Below, piece after piece: positions 8,135 through 15,453 of a stretch of DNA of 33,540 nt; position 1 is the first letter of the stretch; each line of letters opens with the position of its first letter. Location of the stretch: the NCBI RefSeq assembly GCF_005502885.1, contig NZ_SCMR01000032.1, positions 1 to 33,540 of the forward strand, in the 5' to 3' direction. The translations under genes were made by a program, and so were the position numbers. The notes under the pieces were generated by a model. It saw only the letters and a list, made by a program, of their open reading frames with translations. It did not search any database and was not told where the DNA came from. This stretch comes from Microbacterium sp. 2FI. Lineage in GTDB: Bacteria > Actinomycetota > Actinomycetes > Actinomycetales > Microbacteriaceae.

Positions 8135-8149
8135 TCCCATTGGGTGGGA
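8135..8149. promoter_or_regulatory. Candidate IclR operator in the iclR-pcaH gap
   Basis: TCCCATTGGGTGGGA has 5-bp arms and differs from the pobA-upstream repeat only by transitions at positions 5, 9, 10 and 11. It covers about -20 to -34 of the inferred leaderless iclR promoter, where binding would repress iclR. It is also 72 bp upstream of pcaH. A separate small inverted repeat GCTCGAAACCGAGC lies at 8163-8176 in the pcaH leader. Confidence 0.5.
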
Positions 8150-8220
8150 ATCGGCACCCTCGGCTCGAAACCGAGCGGGACGATGGACGAGCCCCACCGT
8201 TCGTGTCGAGGGAGACACCC

Positions 8221-9045
8221 ATGTCCGACCCGCAGGCGCTCCAGGCTGCCGCCCCCGAATCGCTCCTCGCACCCGCCGTGCAGGTGTCGCAGGACGAGAT
8301 CACCGCCGAGATCGTCGCGATCCATGCCGAGGCCGAGCGGCGCCTCGCCGCCGGAGAGAACGTGCCCGCGACGCTCTACGACTTCCCGCCGTACCGCTCG
8401 AGCATCCTTCGGCATCCGACGAAGAACCCGAAACTCGTCGACCCCGAGACGATCGAGCTGTTCTCGCCGGCGTTCGGTCAGCGCGACGTCGCCGCGATCG
8501 AGTCAGACCTGACGCTCCAGCACACCGGCGAGCCGCAGGGCGAGCGCATCACGGTGCAGGGGCGTCTGCTCGATTCGTGGGGGAGGCCGCTGCGCAATCA
8601 GCTGATCGAGTTGTGGCAGGCCAACGCCGCAGGCCGCTACATCCACCAGCGCGACCAGCATCCGGCGCCGCTCGACCCGAACTTCACCGGCGCCGGGCGC
8701 GCGATCACCGACGACGACGGCGTGTACCGCTTCACGACGATCAAGCCGGGCGCCTACCCCTGGAAGAACCACGTCAACGCGTGGCGACCGGCGCACATCC
8801 ACTTCTCGGTGTTCGGCTCGTCGTTCACGCAGCGGATCGTGACGCAGATGTACTTCCCGGGTGATCCGCTGTTCCCCCTCGATCCGATCTACAACACCAT
8901 CCGCAGCCAGAAGGACCGCGACCGGCTCATCGGCCTCTACGACCACGACCTCACGGTGCCCGAGTTCTCGATGGGGTATCGCTTCGACATCGTGGTCGAC
9001 GGCCCCGACGCGACGTGGTTCGAGCCCGAAGGAGCAGGCGCATGA
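8221..9045 (+). CDS. pcaH: Protocatechuate 3,4-dioxygenase beta subunit
   Basis: A 274-residue intradiol dioxygenase subunit that carries the catalytic non-haem Fe(III) and opens protocatechuate between the hydroxylated carbons to 3-carboxy-cis,cis-muconate. All four iron ligands of the Pseudomonas enzyme can be placed: Y140 (GRYIH), Y179 (GAYPWKN), H192 and H194 (RPAHIHF). The N-terminal 40 residues are a longer lead-in than in Pseudomonas PcaH. The ATG was chosen because GAGGGAGAC lies just upstream; the frame stays open for about 400 codons upstream, but that would cross iclR in antisense. It overlaps pcaG by ATGA and heads the operon pcaH-G-B-D-C. Confidence 0.96.
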   Translation: MSDPQALQAAAPESLLAPAVQVSQDEITAEIVAIHAEAERRLAAGENVPATLYDFPPYRSSILRHPTKNPKLVDPETIELFSPAFGQRDVAAIESDLTLQHTGEPQGERITVQGRLLDSWGRPLRNQLIELWQANAAGRYIHQRDQHPAPLDPNFTGAGRAITDDDGVYRFTTIKPGAYPWKNHVNAWRPAHIHFSVFGSSFTQRIVTQMYFPGDPLFPLDPIYNTIRSQKDRDRLIGLYDHDLTVPEFSMGYRFDIVVDGPDATWFEPEGAGA

Positions 9046-9602
9046 GCGTTCCCGCCAAGACCCATGAGCCGACCCCCGGGCAGACGGTCGGGCCGTTCTT
9101 CGCCTACGGGGTCGAGTACCCGAAGATGCACCAGGTCGCCTTCCCCCACTCGGCGGGCGCGATCGTGCTGGGCGGCGCGGTGTTCGACGGCGACGGCAAT
9201 CCGATCCCCGACGCGATCCTCGAGATCTGGCAGGCAGACGCCGACGGTTCGATTCCGCGTGCGCGGGGCTCGTTCCGCCGCGACGACCACACCTTCACCG
9301 GGTTCGGCCGCACGTTCACGAACGACGAGGGGCATTGGGAGTTCTGGACCCGCAACCCCGGCGCCGCCGCGGACAAGGCGCCGTTCATCGCGCTGATCGT
9401 CTACGCCCGGGGCCTGCCGAACAAGCTCCACACGCGCATCTATCTGCCCGACGACGACGCGCTCCTCGTCGCCGACCCGCTGCTGTCGTCGCTCGCCGAG
9501 GGCGACCGCGCTACTCTCATCGCAACGCGCACGCCCGACGGCGGACTCCACTTCGACGTCCGCCTGCAGGGCGAGAAGGAGACCGTGTTCCTTGCCTTCT
9601 GA
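9042..9602 (+). CDS. pcaG: Protocatechuate 3,4-dioxygenase alpha subunit
   Basis: A 186-residue partner of PcaH, of the same fold but without the iron ligands. It begins with PGQTVGPFFAYG, a hallmark of PcaG, and contains DAILEIWQAD and FTGFGRTFTNDEG that align with the beta subunit. With PcaH it forms the alpha/beta protomer that binds protocatechuate. The ATG overlaps the pcaH stop codon (ATGA), implying translational coupling and equal subunit production. Its 3' end overlaps the TTG start of pcaB by 11 bp. Confidence 0.95.
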   Translation: MSVPAKTHEPTPGQTVGPFFAYGVEYPKMHQVAFPHSAGAIVLGGAVFDGDGNPIPDAILEIWQADADGSIPRARGSFRRDDHTFTGFGRTFTNDEGHWEFWTRNPGAAADKAPFIALIVYARGLPNKLHTRIYLPDDDALLVADPLLSSLAEGDRATLIATRTPDGGLHFDVRLQGEKETVFLAF

Positions 9603-10968
9603 CCGCTCCGGCTTCGACGTCGGGCTGCTCTCGCCCGTGACGGTCGGGTTCGACGACCTCGTCGCCGACGCCGCGGTCGCGGACGCGCTGGTGCAGGTCG
9701 AGATCGCCCTGACGCGTGCGTGGGTCGAGTCCGGTGCCGCGCCCGCGGAGACGGCGGACGCGATCGCGGCGGCGCTGGGCGAGGGGACGGATGCCGGCAT
9801 CTCGCGCGTCGTCGACCTCGACCCGCTCGCGGCGGCGGCTGTCGCCGGCGGCAACCCGGTGATCCCGCTCGTGCCGCTGCTGCGCGCGGCCGTGCCCCCA
9901 GCGCACCGCGCATGGGTGCATCGCGGGGCGACCAGCCAGGACATCCTCGACTCGGCGATGATGCTCGTCGCGCGTAACACCGCGCGACAGATTGTGGAGG
10001 CGATGACGGATGCCGAGCGGCACCTCACCGCCTTCGCCCGCACGCACCGCGACACGGTCGCCGCCGCCCGCACGCTCGGCCAGCACGCCGTGCCCACGAC
10101 GCTGGGGCTCCGCGCGGCGACGTGGCTCGCCGGCATCCGTCGCGCGCGGATGCGGCTGGAGCACGTTGCGGCGGGGCTGCCGGCCCAGCTGGGAGGCGCG
10201 GCCGGCACTCTCGCAGCCTTCGTCGAGACGGCGACGCGCGAGCTCGGCGACGCCGCCGGACACCAGGCAGTCGAGCGCCTGCCGGCGCTCTTCGCCGCTG
10301 GCCTCAGGCTCGCGGTGCCCGACGCGCCGTGGCACACGACGCGCTGGCCGGTGACCGAGCTCGGAGACGCACTGGTGCAGGCGATCGATGCCGCCGGTGT
10401 CGTCGGGACGGACGTCGCGACGGGATCGCGCACCGAGATCGGCGAGCTCTCCGAGAGCGCCGCCGGCGGGTCGTCGGCGATGCCGCAGAAGCAGAATCCC
10501 GCGGCATCCGTCCTCATCCGCTCCGCCGCGGTCCGCGCACCGCACCTCGGCGCGACCCTCCACACGGCCGCAGCTCTCGCCGGAGACGAGCGCCCCGACG
10601 GCGCGTGGCATGCCGAGTGGCAGACGCTGCGGGAACTCCTGCGGCTCGCGCTCGGCGCGTCCGGCACGCTCGCGCGGCTGGTCGCGGGGCTTCAGGTCGA
10701 CACCGACGCGGTCGCGCGGAACCTCGGCGCAACACGCGGCCTCATCGTCGCCGAACGCCTGTCGGCCGCGCTCGGCGGTCTCGTCGGCGCCGATCGGCTC
10801 GCCGGAATCATCGCGCAGGCCGGGGCCGGGGGCGATCTGCGAGCGCTCCTGCAGGCCGAGCCCGAGCTCGCCGGCCTCGATCTCGACGACCTGCTCGATC
10901 CCGCTCGCTACACAGGGCTCGCCGGTCACCTCGTCGACCGTCTCGCGCCCGCGCCGGAGGAGTCGTGA
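9592..10968 (+). CDS. pcaB: 3-carboxy-cis,cis-muconate cycloisomerase
   Basis: A 458-residue member of the fumarase/aspartase superfamily that lactonises 3-carboxymuconate to 4-carboxymuconolactone. The superfamily signature GSSAMPQKQNP is at residues 293-303, with the upstream HRGATSQDILDSA segment also conserved. The start is TTG, overlapping the end of pcaG; it is supported by AAGGAG at 9576-9581, and the GTG at 9585 is out of frame. Length is typical (about 450). It overlaps pcaD at GTGA, so the genes from pcaH to pcaC are all coupled by overlapping starts and stops. Confidence 0.93.
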   Translation: MPSDRSGFDVGLLSPVTVGFDDLVADAAVADALVQVEIALTRAWVESGAAPAETADAIAAALGEGTDAGISRVVDLDPLAAAAVAGGNPVIPLVPLLRAAVPPAHRAWVHRGATSQDILDSAMMLVARNTARQIVEAMTDAERHLTAFARTHRDTVAAARTLGQHAVPTTLGLRAATWLAGIRRARMRLEHVAAGLPAQLGGAAGTLAAFVETATRELGDAAGHQAVERLPALFAAGLRLAVPDAPWHTTRWPVTELGDALVQAIDAAGVVGTDVATGSRTEIGELSESAAGGSSAMPQKQNPAASVLIRSAAVRAPHLGATLHTAAALAGDERPDGAWHAEWQTLRELLRLALGASGTLARLVAGLQVDTDAVARNLGATRGLIVAERLSAALGGLVGADRLAGIIAQAGAGGDLRALLQAEPELAGLDLDDLLDPARYTGLAGHLVDRLAPAPEES

Positions 10969-11744
10969 GCGTTCCGCGCATCGCGCTCACCCCGGCGGTC
11001 GGCCCGGCCGGTGCTCCGCTCGTCGTACTCGGGCCGTCGCTCGGCACCTCGACGATCCTGTGGGAGAACGTCACGCCGGCTCTCGCCGAGCGCTTCCGCG
11101 TCACGGCGTGGGATCTCCCAGGCCACGGTGCGTCGCCGGCCGCCGGCGACTCCTTCACCGTCGCCGATCTGGCCGATGCCGTCGCCCGGGCGGTGCGCGA
11201 TACGGGCGAGGAGCGCGTTCTCTACGCCGGCGTCTCGCTCGGCGGCGCGACCGGGCTGGAGCTCGCGCTGCGGCATGCCGATCTCGTGCAAAGCGCCGCC
11301 ATCCTCGCCTCCGGAGCGCAGCTCGGGGATCCCACCGCGTGGCACGAGCGTGCCGCTCTCGTGCGCGCGCAGTCGACGTCGGCGCTCGTCATCCCCTCGG
11401 CCGAGCGCTGGTTCGCCCCCGGGTCGGTGGCCCGCGAGCCCGACCTTTCGGGGCGCCTGCTGCATGCCCTGCGCGACGCGGATGCCGACAGCTATGCGCG
11501 GTGCTGCGAGGCGCTCGCCGAGTACGACGTGCGCGATCTGCTGGGCGGGATCGGGATGCCGGCGCTCGCACTCTGGGGCGAGCACGACCGGGTCGCCCCC
11601 GAGGCCAAGGCCGTCGAGATCGCCGCGGGCGTACGCGACGGGCGCGCGGCCATGATCGCGGATGCCGCCCACCTTCCGCCCGCCGAGCAGCCGGCAGCGG
11701 TGGCCGCTGTGCTGGCGGCGTTCTTCGAGGAGACGACCCGATGA
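10965..11744 (+). CDS. pcaD: 3-oxoadipate enol-lactonase
   Basis: A 259-residue alpha/beta-hydrolase that opens 3-oxoadipate enol-lactone to 3-oxoadipate. The nucleophile elbow GVSLGG places Ser at residue 91; the acid is in WGEHDRVAP and the His in ADAAHLPPAEQP, a common PcaD ending. It starts with GTG overlapping the pcaB stop codon (GTGA) and is preceded by GGAGGA. In many actinobacteria this domain is fused to the PcaC decarboxylase as PcaL. Here the two are separate genes overlapping at ATGA, so frame and order are kept but there is no fusion. Confidence 0.92.
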   Translation: MSVPRIALTPAVGPAGAPLVVLGPSLGTSTILWENVTPALAERFRVTAWDLPGHGASPAAGDSFTVADLADAVARAVRDTGEERVLYAGVSLGGATGLELALRHADLVQSAAILASGAQLGDPTAWHERAALVRAQSTSALVIPSAERWFAPGSVAREPDLSGRLLHALRDADADSYARCCEALAEYDVRDLLGGIGMPALALWGEHDRVAPEAKAVEIAAGVRDGRAAMIADAAHLPPAEQPAAVAAVLAAFFEETTR

Positions 11745-12160
11745 GCCGTGACGACAACCTGACCGACGACGAGCGGCACGCGCGAGGCATGGCGGTGCGG
11801 CGCGAGGTGCTCTCCGATGCGCATGTCGACCGCGCGATCGCGGGCACGACCGCGCTCACCGACGACTTCCAGGACTTCATCACACGGGTGGCCTGGGGGG
11901 ATGTGTGGTCGCGGCCCGGGCTCGATCGGCGCTCGCGGTCGGTCGCCGTGCTGACCTCGCTCATCGCCCACGGGCATCACGAAGAGCTCGCGATGCACCT
12001 GCGCGCGGCGCTGCGCAACGGCCTCACCGTCGCCGAGATCCGTGAGGTGATCCTGCAGTCGGCGATCTACTCAGGCGTCCCCGCCGCCAACACCGCCTTC
12101 CGCATCGCGAACGATGTGCTGAACGACGCCCCTGAGGGCTCCGACGGCCGCGAGCCCTAG
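11741..12160 (+). CDS. pcaC: 4-carboxymuconolactone decarboxylase
   Basis: A 139-residue CMD-family (AhpD-like helical fold) enzyme that decarboxylates 4-carboxymuconolactone to 3-oxoadipate enol-lactone. It contains TDDFQDFITRVAWGDVWSRPGLD, the LIAHGHHEELAMHLRAAL active-site region and the VILQSAIYSGVPAANTAF segment typical of PcaC. It overlaps pcaD by ATGA. Its TAG stop codon also forms the first half of a TAGGCT -10-like box for the thioesterase gene that follows. Confidence 0.95.
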   Translation: MSRDDNLTDDERHARGMAVRREVLSDAHVDRAIAGTTALTDDFQDFITRVAWGDVWSRPGLDRRSRSVAVLTSLIAHGHHEELAMHLRAALRNGLTVAEIREVILQSAIYSGVPAANTAFRIANDVLNDAPEGSDGREP

Positions 12161-12163
12161 GCT
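12158..12163 (+). promoter_or_regulatory. -10 box for leaderless thioesterase gene
   Basis: TAGGCT, spacer GACGCC, then GTG. The first three bases are the pcaC stop codon. It implies internal, possibly constitutive, transcription of the thioesterase besides readthrough from pcaHGBDC. Confidence 0.5.
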
Positions 12164-12169
12164 GACGCC

Positions 12170-13171
12170 GTGAGCACCGACGCCGCCGCCCGGACGACCC
12201 CCGACAACCGCGTGGTGCTGCGGTTCCTCGCGACCCCGGCCGACACCGCCGCGGGTGGCCGGTCGGTCGCCGCCGGCAGCGTCATGGAGTGGATCGACAA
12301 GGCCGGCTACGCCTGCGCGGTCGGCTGGACGGGCGCGTACTGCGTGACGGCGTACGTCGGCAACGTGCGGCACCGCCGCCCCATCCCGCCCGACTCGCTC
12401 ATCGAGGTGCAGGCGCGGATCGTGCACACCGGGCGCACCAGCATGCACGTCGTCGTGACGGTCTCGTCGGCGCCGGTCAGCACGCGCGCCTACACGCCGG
12501 CAACCACGTGCGTGCTGATCTTCGTCGCGAAGGGCACCGACGGTCTGCCTGCCCCGGTGCCGGCGTGGACGCCGGTGTCGCGCTCCGATCGCAAGCTCGC
12601 CGACGCGGCCCTGGATCGCATGGCGGCGCGCGCCGAGATCAAGCGGCTCATGCTCGACGAGGAGTACTCCGACGACTCGGCCGCGCCGCGCACGACCCTC
12701 CGCTTCCTCGTGCCGCCCGGTGTGGTGAACTTCGGCGGCAAGGCGCACGGCGGCACCGTAATGCGCTGGATCGACGAGGCCGCCTACGCGTGCGCGGTCG
12801 GGTGGGCGGGAGCTTCGCCCCTGGCCGATCACGCCATCGGGGTGTACTCCGGCGGCATCCATTTCCTCGCCCCGGTGCGCATCGGCGAGGTCGTCGAGGT
12901 CGACGCGCGCATCATCCTGACCGGACCCCACAGCATGCACGTCTCGACCCGGGTCTCGACCGCAGACCCGCGTACGCCGACCGTGCTGACGGTGGCGACC
13001 CAGTGCCTGAGCGTCTTCGTGGTTCCGGGCGCCGACGGCGTCGCGCTGCCGGTGCCGCCGTGGCAGCCGATACTCGCCGAAGACGTGCGCCTGCACCAGC
13101 ACGCGCGCGAGATCATCGCGCTGCGCGAACAGATCGTGCCGCTGGCGGCATCCCTCACCCTCGAGCCGTAG
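12170..13171 (+). CDS. Tandem hot-dog acyl-CoA thioesterase
   Basis: A 333-residue protein with two hot-dog domains (about residues 15-125 and 180-300) of the acyl-CoA hydrolase family (COG1607). The halves align around VAAGSVMEWIDKAGYACA and AHGGTVMRWIDEAAYACA. Both also contain a PVRI/PPDSLIEV-type strand and a TSMHV/HSMHV segment. The second half keeps the HGG seen in active hydrolases and the first has AAG, so one half may be less active. It would hydrolyse acyl-CoA to free acid and CoA. Lying directly behind pcaC in a hydroxycinnamate island, it may release CoA trapped as aryl- or oxoadipyl-CoA (inference). The GTG start lacks a Shine-Dalgarno and has a TAGGCT box 6 nt upstream. Confidence 0.85.
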   Translation: MSTDAAARTTPDNRVVLRFLATPADTAAGGRSVAAGSVMEWIDKAGYACAVGWTGAYCVTAYVGNVRHRRPIPPDSLIEVQARIVHTGRTSMHVVVTVSSAPVSTRAYTPATTCVLIFVAKGTDGLPAPVPAWTPVSRSDRKLADAALDRMAARAEIKRLMLDEEYSDDSAAPRTTLRFLVPPGVVNFGGKAHGGTVMRWIDEAAYACAVGWAGASPLADHAIGVYSGGIHFLAPVRIGEVVEVDARIILTGPHSMHVSTRVSTADPRTPTVLTVATQCLSVFVVPGADGVALPVPPWQPILAEDVRLHQHAREIIALREQIVPLAASLTLEP

Positions 13172-13177
13172 GGGCGC

Positions 13178-13198
13178 GCCCGCCGCCCGCCGCCCGCC
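13178..13198. repeat. Three tandem GCCCGCC units
   Basis: GCCCGCC is repeated three times back to back between the convergent thioesterase and vapC genes. It is a short low-complexity tract with no repeat-spacer structure and may simply be replication slippage. Confidence 0.6.
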
Positions 13199-13202
13199 GC
13201 CG

Positions 13203-13628
13203 TCAGGCGGGGCTGAGGAGTCGCCAGCCCAGGGCCTCGGCGGCATGCCGGTCGAAGGTCACCGTCTCGTCGACGCCGAAGACCTCGCTGCTCGCGTGGA
13301 TCAGCGCGTCGGCGAAGTCGGCACCCTCTTCGGCGAGGGTGAGCGCACGCACCACGGTCTCGCCGTCTTCGAACTCGAGCACCTCGGTCTCGACGAGGCT
13401 GCGGATGACCGCGAGGCACTCGTGCTTCTCGAAGCGATAGCGCCGCGACAGCACCCATGCGATCTCCGCGAGAGTCACCTGCGTCACGAAGCCGGGTGCC
13501 GCGGGCGTCAGGGCCTCGACGAATCGCGCGGCGAGCGCATACTGCGGCTCGTCGTCGCGAACGAGATATCGCAGCAGCACGTTGGTGTCGATGCCGGTGA
13601 GCCGCGCGTCGAGTCCGAGGACCGCCAT
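13203..13628 (-). CDS. PIN-domain toxin (VapC-like), module 1
   Basis: A 141-residue PIN-domain ribonuclease toxin. The acidic cluster is visible: GIDTNVLLRYL (D14), AEIAWVLSRRYRF (Glu), GADFADALIHA (Asp) and VTFDRHAA (Asp). It would cleave RNA (tRNA or rRNA in studied relatives) when free of its antitoxin. Its ATG overlaps the antitoxin stop codon by one base (TGATG), the standard coupled layout. The partner is an AbrB/MazE-type protein rather than a classic VapB, a mixed pairing that is known. It is convergent with the thioesterase gene and lies inside the pca gene block. Confidence 0.85.
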   Translation of the reverse strand: MAVLGLDARLTGIDTNVLLRYLVRDDEPQYALAARFVEALTPAAPGFVTQVTLAEIAWVLSRRYRFEKHECLAVIRSLVETEVLEFEDGETVVRALTLAEEGADFADALIHASSEVFGVDETVTFDRHAAEALGWRLLSPA

Positions 13629-13891
13629 CAGTGATCCAGCCCGCGCATGCCGCTCTCGGCGCCACCCTCGGCGATCGCGTCATTGATCTCGTCGATGGTG
13701 AGCGCCGGACGGTCGGGATCGTAGAGCATTCCCGCGAGATCTTCGACGCGGCCGGTCCGTGCGATGAGTCGATATTGCCCGCTTCGCAGCTTCACGAACA
13801 TCACCTTCGAACCGGCGACGAGGTTCAGGTCGTCACGCACTTCCTTGGGGACCGTGATCTGGCCCTTGCTCGTCATCGTCGCGGTGGCCAT
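13628..13891 (-). CDS. AbrB/MazE-type antitoxin, module 1
   Basis: An 87-residue protein with an N-terminal SpoVT/AbrB swapped-hairpin DNA-binding domain (residues 3-48, TMTSKGQITVPKEVRDDLNL) and an acidic C-terminal tail (VEDLAGMLYDPDRPALTIDEINDAIAEGG) that should wrap the toxin. It likely neutralises the PIN toxin and represses its own promoter. The ATG was chosen because AAAGGAA lies 6-8 nt upstream and the AbrB domain starts immediately; the longer frame has no such support. An inverted repeat at 13910-13926 is a probable binding site. It is divergent from pcaI. Confidence 0.88.
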   Translation of the reverse strand: MATATMTSKGQITVPKEVRDDLNLVAGSKVMFVKLRSGQYRLIARTGRVEDLAGMLYDPDRPALTIDEINDAIAEGGAESGMRGLDH

Positions 13892-13909
13892 GGTGATTCC
13901 TTTCTCTGT

Positions 13910-13926
13910 CCAGTGAAGCTTACTGG
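13910..13926. promoter_or_regulatory. Inverted repeat upstream of the AbrB-type antitoxin
   Basis: CCAGT-GAAGCTT-ACTGG type arrangement: 5-bp arms 7 bp apart, with AAGCTT inside. It starts 18 bp upstream of the antitoxin ATG, so autoregulation is likely. Confidence 0.4.
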
Positions 13927-13976
13927 TGAGCCTCTCGTAAGGAGACGGCATCCGTGAGTCAACGCCTGCTAAGGTG

Positions 13977-14004
13977 TGCGTATTGCGTATCTCTGTGCGC
14001 ACAG
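13977..14004 (+). promoter_or_regulatory. Direct repeat plus palindrome upstream of pcaI
   Basis: Two adjacent copies of TGCGTAT (13977-13990) are followed by the perfect 12-bp palindrome CTGTGCGCACAG (13993-14004), ending 21 bp before the pcaI GTG. It is a good candidate for the site of the PcaR-type regulator encoded downstream. I cannot place the -35/-10 with confidence. Confidence 0.45.
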
Positions 14005-14025
14005 CGAACACGCGAGGGAGCGAAC

Positions 14026-14778
14026 GTGATCGACAAAACGGTGACGGATGCCGCGGCCGCCGTCGACGGCATCCGCGACGGCTCGACCGTGATGATGGGC
14101 GGGTTCGGTCGTGCCGGGCAGCCGGTCGAGCTGATCGACGCCCTCATCGCGCAGGGCGCGGGCGACCTCACCATCGTCGCCAACAATGCCGGCAACGGCG
14201 ACACCGGACTCGCGGCCCTGCTGGCGGCCGGCCGGGTGCGCAAGATCATCTGCTCGTTTCCGCGCCAGCACGACTCGTGGGTGTTCGACCGCCTGTACCG
14301 GGCGGGCGAGATCGACCTCGAGATCGTGCCGCAGGGCAACCTCGCCGAGCGCATCCGCGCTGCGGGCGCCGGCATCGGCGCGTTCTTCTCGCCGACCGGG
14401 GTCGGCACCGAGCTCGCCGAGGGCAAGGAGCACCGCACGATCGACGGCCGCGCATACGTGCTCGAGTATCCGATCCGCGCTGACGTCGCGCTCGTGAGCG
14501 CGCTGAAGGCCGACCGCTGGGGCAACCTCGTCTACCGCGAGACGGCGCGCAACTTCGGGCCGATCATGGCGTCGGCAGCGACGACGACGATCGTGCAGGT
14601 CGACGAGGTCGTGCCTCTCGGCTCGCTCGACCCCGAGGCGGTCGTCACACCGGGCATCTTCGTCGACCGGGTCGTCGCCGTGGGCGAGCGGCTGTGGCTC
14701 GAAGACGGCGCGTTCGTCGGGGGAGTCGACCTCGAGGGACGTCCGGTCGAATCTGCGTCGAAGGAGGCAGGCCAGTGA
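14026..14778 (+). CDS. pcaI: 3-oxoadipate CoA-transferase subunit A
   Basis: A 250-residue family I CoA-transferase alpha subunit that, with PcaJ, moves CoA from succinyl-CoA to 3-oxoadipate. The glycine motif GSTVMMGGFGRAGQP and the IVANNAGNGDTGLAAL segment are characteristic. The start GTG (VIDKTV) follows GAGGGAGCG at proper spacing. An open frame 24 codons longer lacks such a site and runs through the palindromic promoter region. It overlaps pcaJ at GTGA, with AAGGAGG for pcaJ inside its 3' end. It heads a pcaI-J-F run divergent from the AbrB/PIN module. Confidence 0.93.
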   Translation: MIDKTVTDAAAAVDGIRDGSTVMMGGFGRAGQPVELIDALIAQGAGDLTIVANNAGNGDTGLAALLAAGRVRKIICSFPRQHDSWVFDRLYRAGEIDLEIVPQGNLAERIRAAGAGIGAFFSPTGVGTELAEGKEHRTIDGRAYVLEYPIRADVALVSALKADRWGNLVYRETARNFGPIMASAATTTIVQVDEVVPLGSLDPEAVVTPGIFVDRVVAVGERLWLEDGAFVGGVDLEGRPVESASKEAGQ

Positions 14779-15452
14779 GCACCCGCATCAGCCGCGAAGA
14801 CCTCGCCGCGCGCATCGCCGCCGACATCCCCGAGGGTGCGTACGTCAATCTCGGCATCGGCGCGCCGACCCTCGTCGCCGATTACCTGCCCGAGGGGCTC
14901 GAGATCATCCTGCACACCGAGAACGGGCTGCTCGGCATGGGGCCGGCACCGGATGCCGCGCACGTCGACCCCGATCTCATCAACGCCGGCAAGCAGGCCG
15001 TCACCGCGCTCGCCGGAGCCGCGTACTTCCACCACGCCGACTCGTTCGCGATGATGCGCGGCGGCCACCTCGACGTCTGCGTGCTCGGCGCGTTCCAGGT
15101 GTCGCAGGCGGGAGATCTCGCGAACTGGTCGACGGGGGCGCCGGGCGCGATCCCCGCGGTCGGCGGCGCGATGGATCTCGCGATCGGCGCCAAGGCGGTC
15201 TACGTCATGACCGACCTGCTCGCGAAGGACGGCTCGTCCAAGCTGGTCGCAGCGTGCACATACCCGCTCACCGGTGTCGGCTGCGTCACCCGCGTCTACA
15301 CCGACCATGCCGTTTTCGATGTGACCCGCGACGGCTTCGCCGTCCGCGAGGCGTTCGGTGGCAACACGGTCGAGTCCCTCGCTGAGCTCACCGGACTCAC
15401 GCTCACATCGGTCGTTGAGCGAGGGCAGCGAGACGAAACGCAGGAGGCCTGA
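14775..15452 (+). CDS. pcaJ: 3-oxoadipate CoA-transferase subunit B
   Basis: A 225-residue beta subunit of the CoA-transferase. The catalytic glutamate lies in TENGLLGMG (E49); NLGIGAPTLVADYLPEG and the GGAMDLAIGAKAVYV region also match PcaJ. The GTG start overlaps the pcaI stop codon and is preceded by a strong AAGGAGG. The last 13 or so residues (VVERGQRDETQEA) do not look like PcaJ and are encoded by a repeat-like sequence at 15410-15439. This suggests that an intergenic repeat has replaced the original 3' end. The stop codon is one base before the pcaF ATG. Confidence 0.92.
   Translation: MSTRISREDLAARIAADIPEGAYVNLGIGAPTLVADYLPEGLEIILHTENGLLGMGPAPDAAHVDPDLINAGKQAVTALAGAAYFHHADSFAMMRGGHLDVCVLGAFQVSQAGDLANWSTGAPGAIPAVGGAMDLAIGAKAVYVMTDLLAKDGSSKLVAACTYPLTGVGCVTRVYTDHAVFDVTRDGFAVREAFGGNTVESLAELTGLTLTSVVERGQRDETQEA
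15410..15439 (+). repeat. REP-like palindromic element fused to the 3' end of pcaJ
   Basis: The stretch starting GGTCGTTGAGCGAGGGCAGC and ending AGACGAAAC resembles an intergenic repeat that I recall as frequent in Microbacteriaceae genomes (GTCGTTGAGCGAGCG... GAGACGAAAC). Only one copy is in this window, so this rests on memory. It encodes the non-conserved tail of PcaJ. Confidence 0.4.
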
Positions 15453-15453
15453 G

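Noticed and set aside
6907..8220. Upstream extension of the pcaH frame
   Set aside because: The frame stays open upstream, but it crosses iclR and part of pobA in antisense. The ATG at 8221 has a ribosome-binding site and gives the normal PcaH N-terminus.
13178..13198. GCCCGCC repeats as a CRISPR or origin iteron
   Set aside because: Only three 7-bp units with no spacers and no neighbouring cas or rep genes; low-complexity tract.
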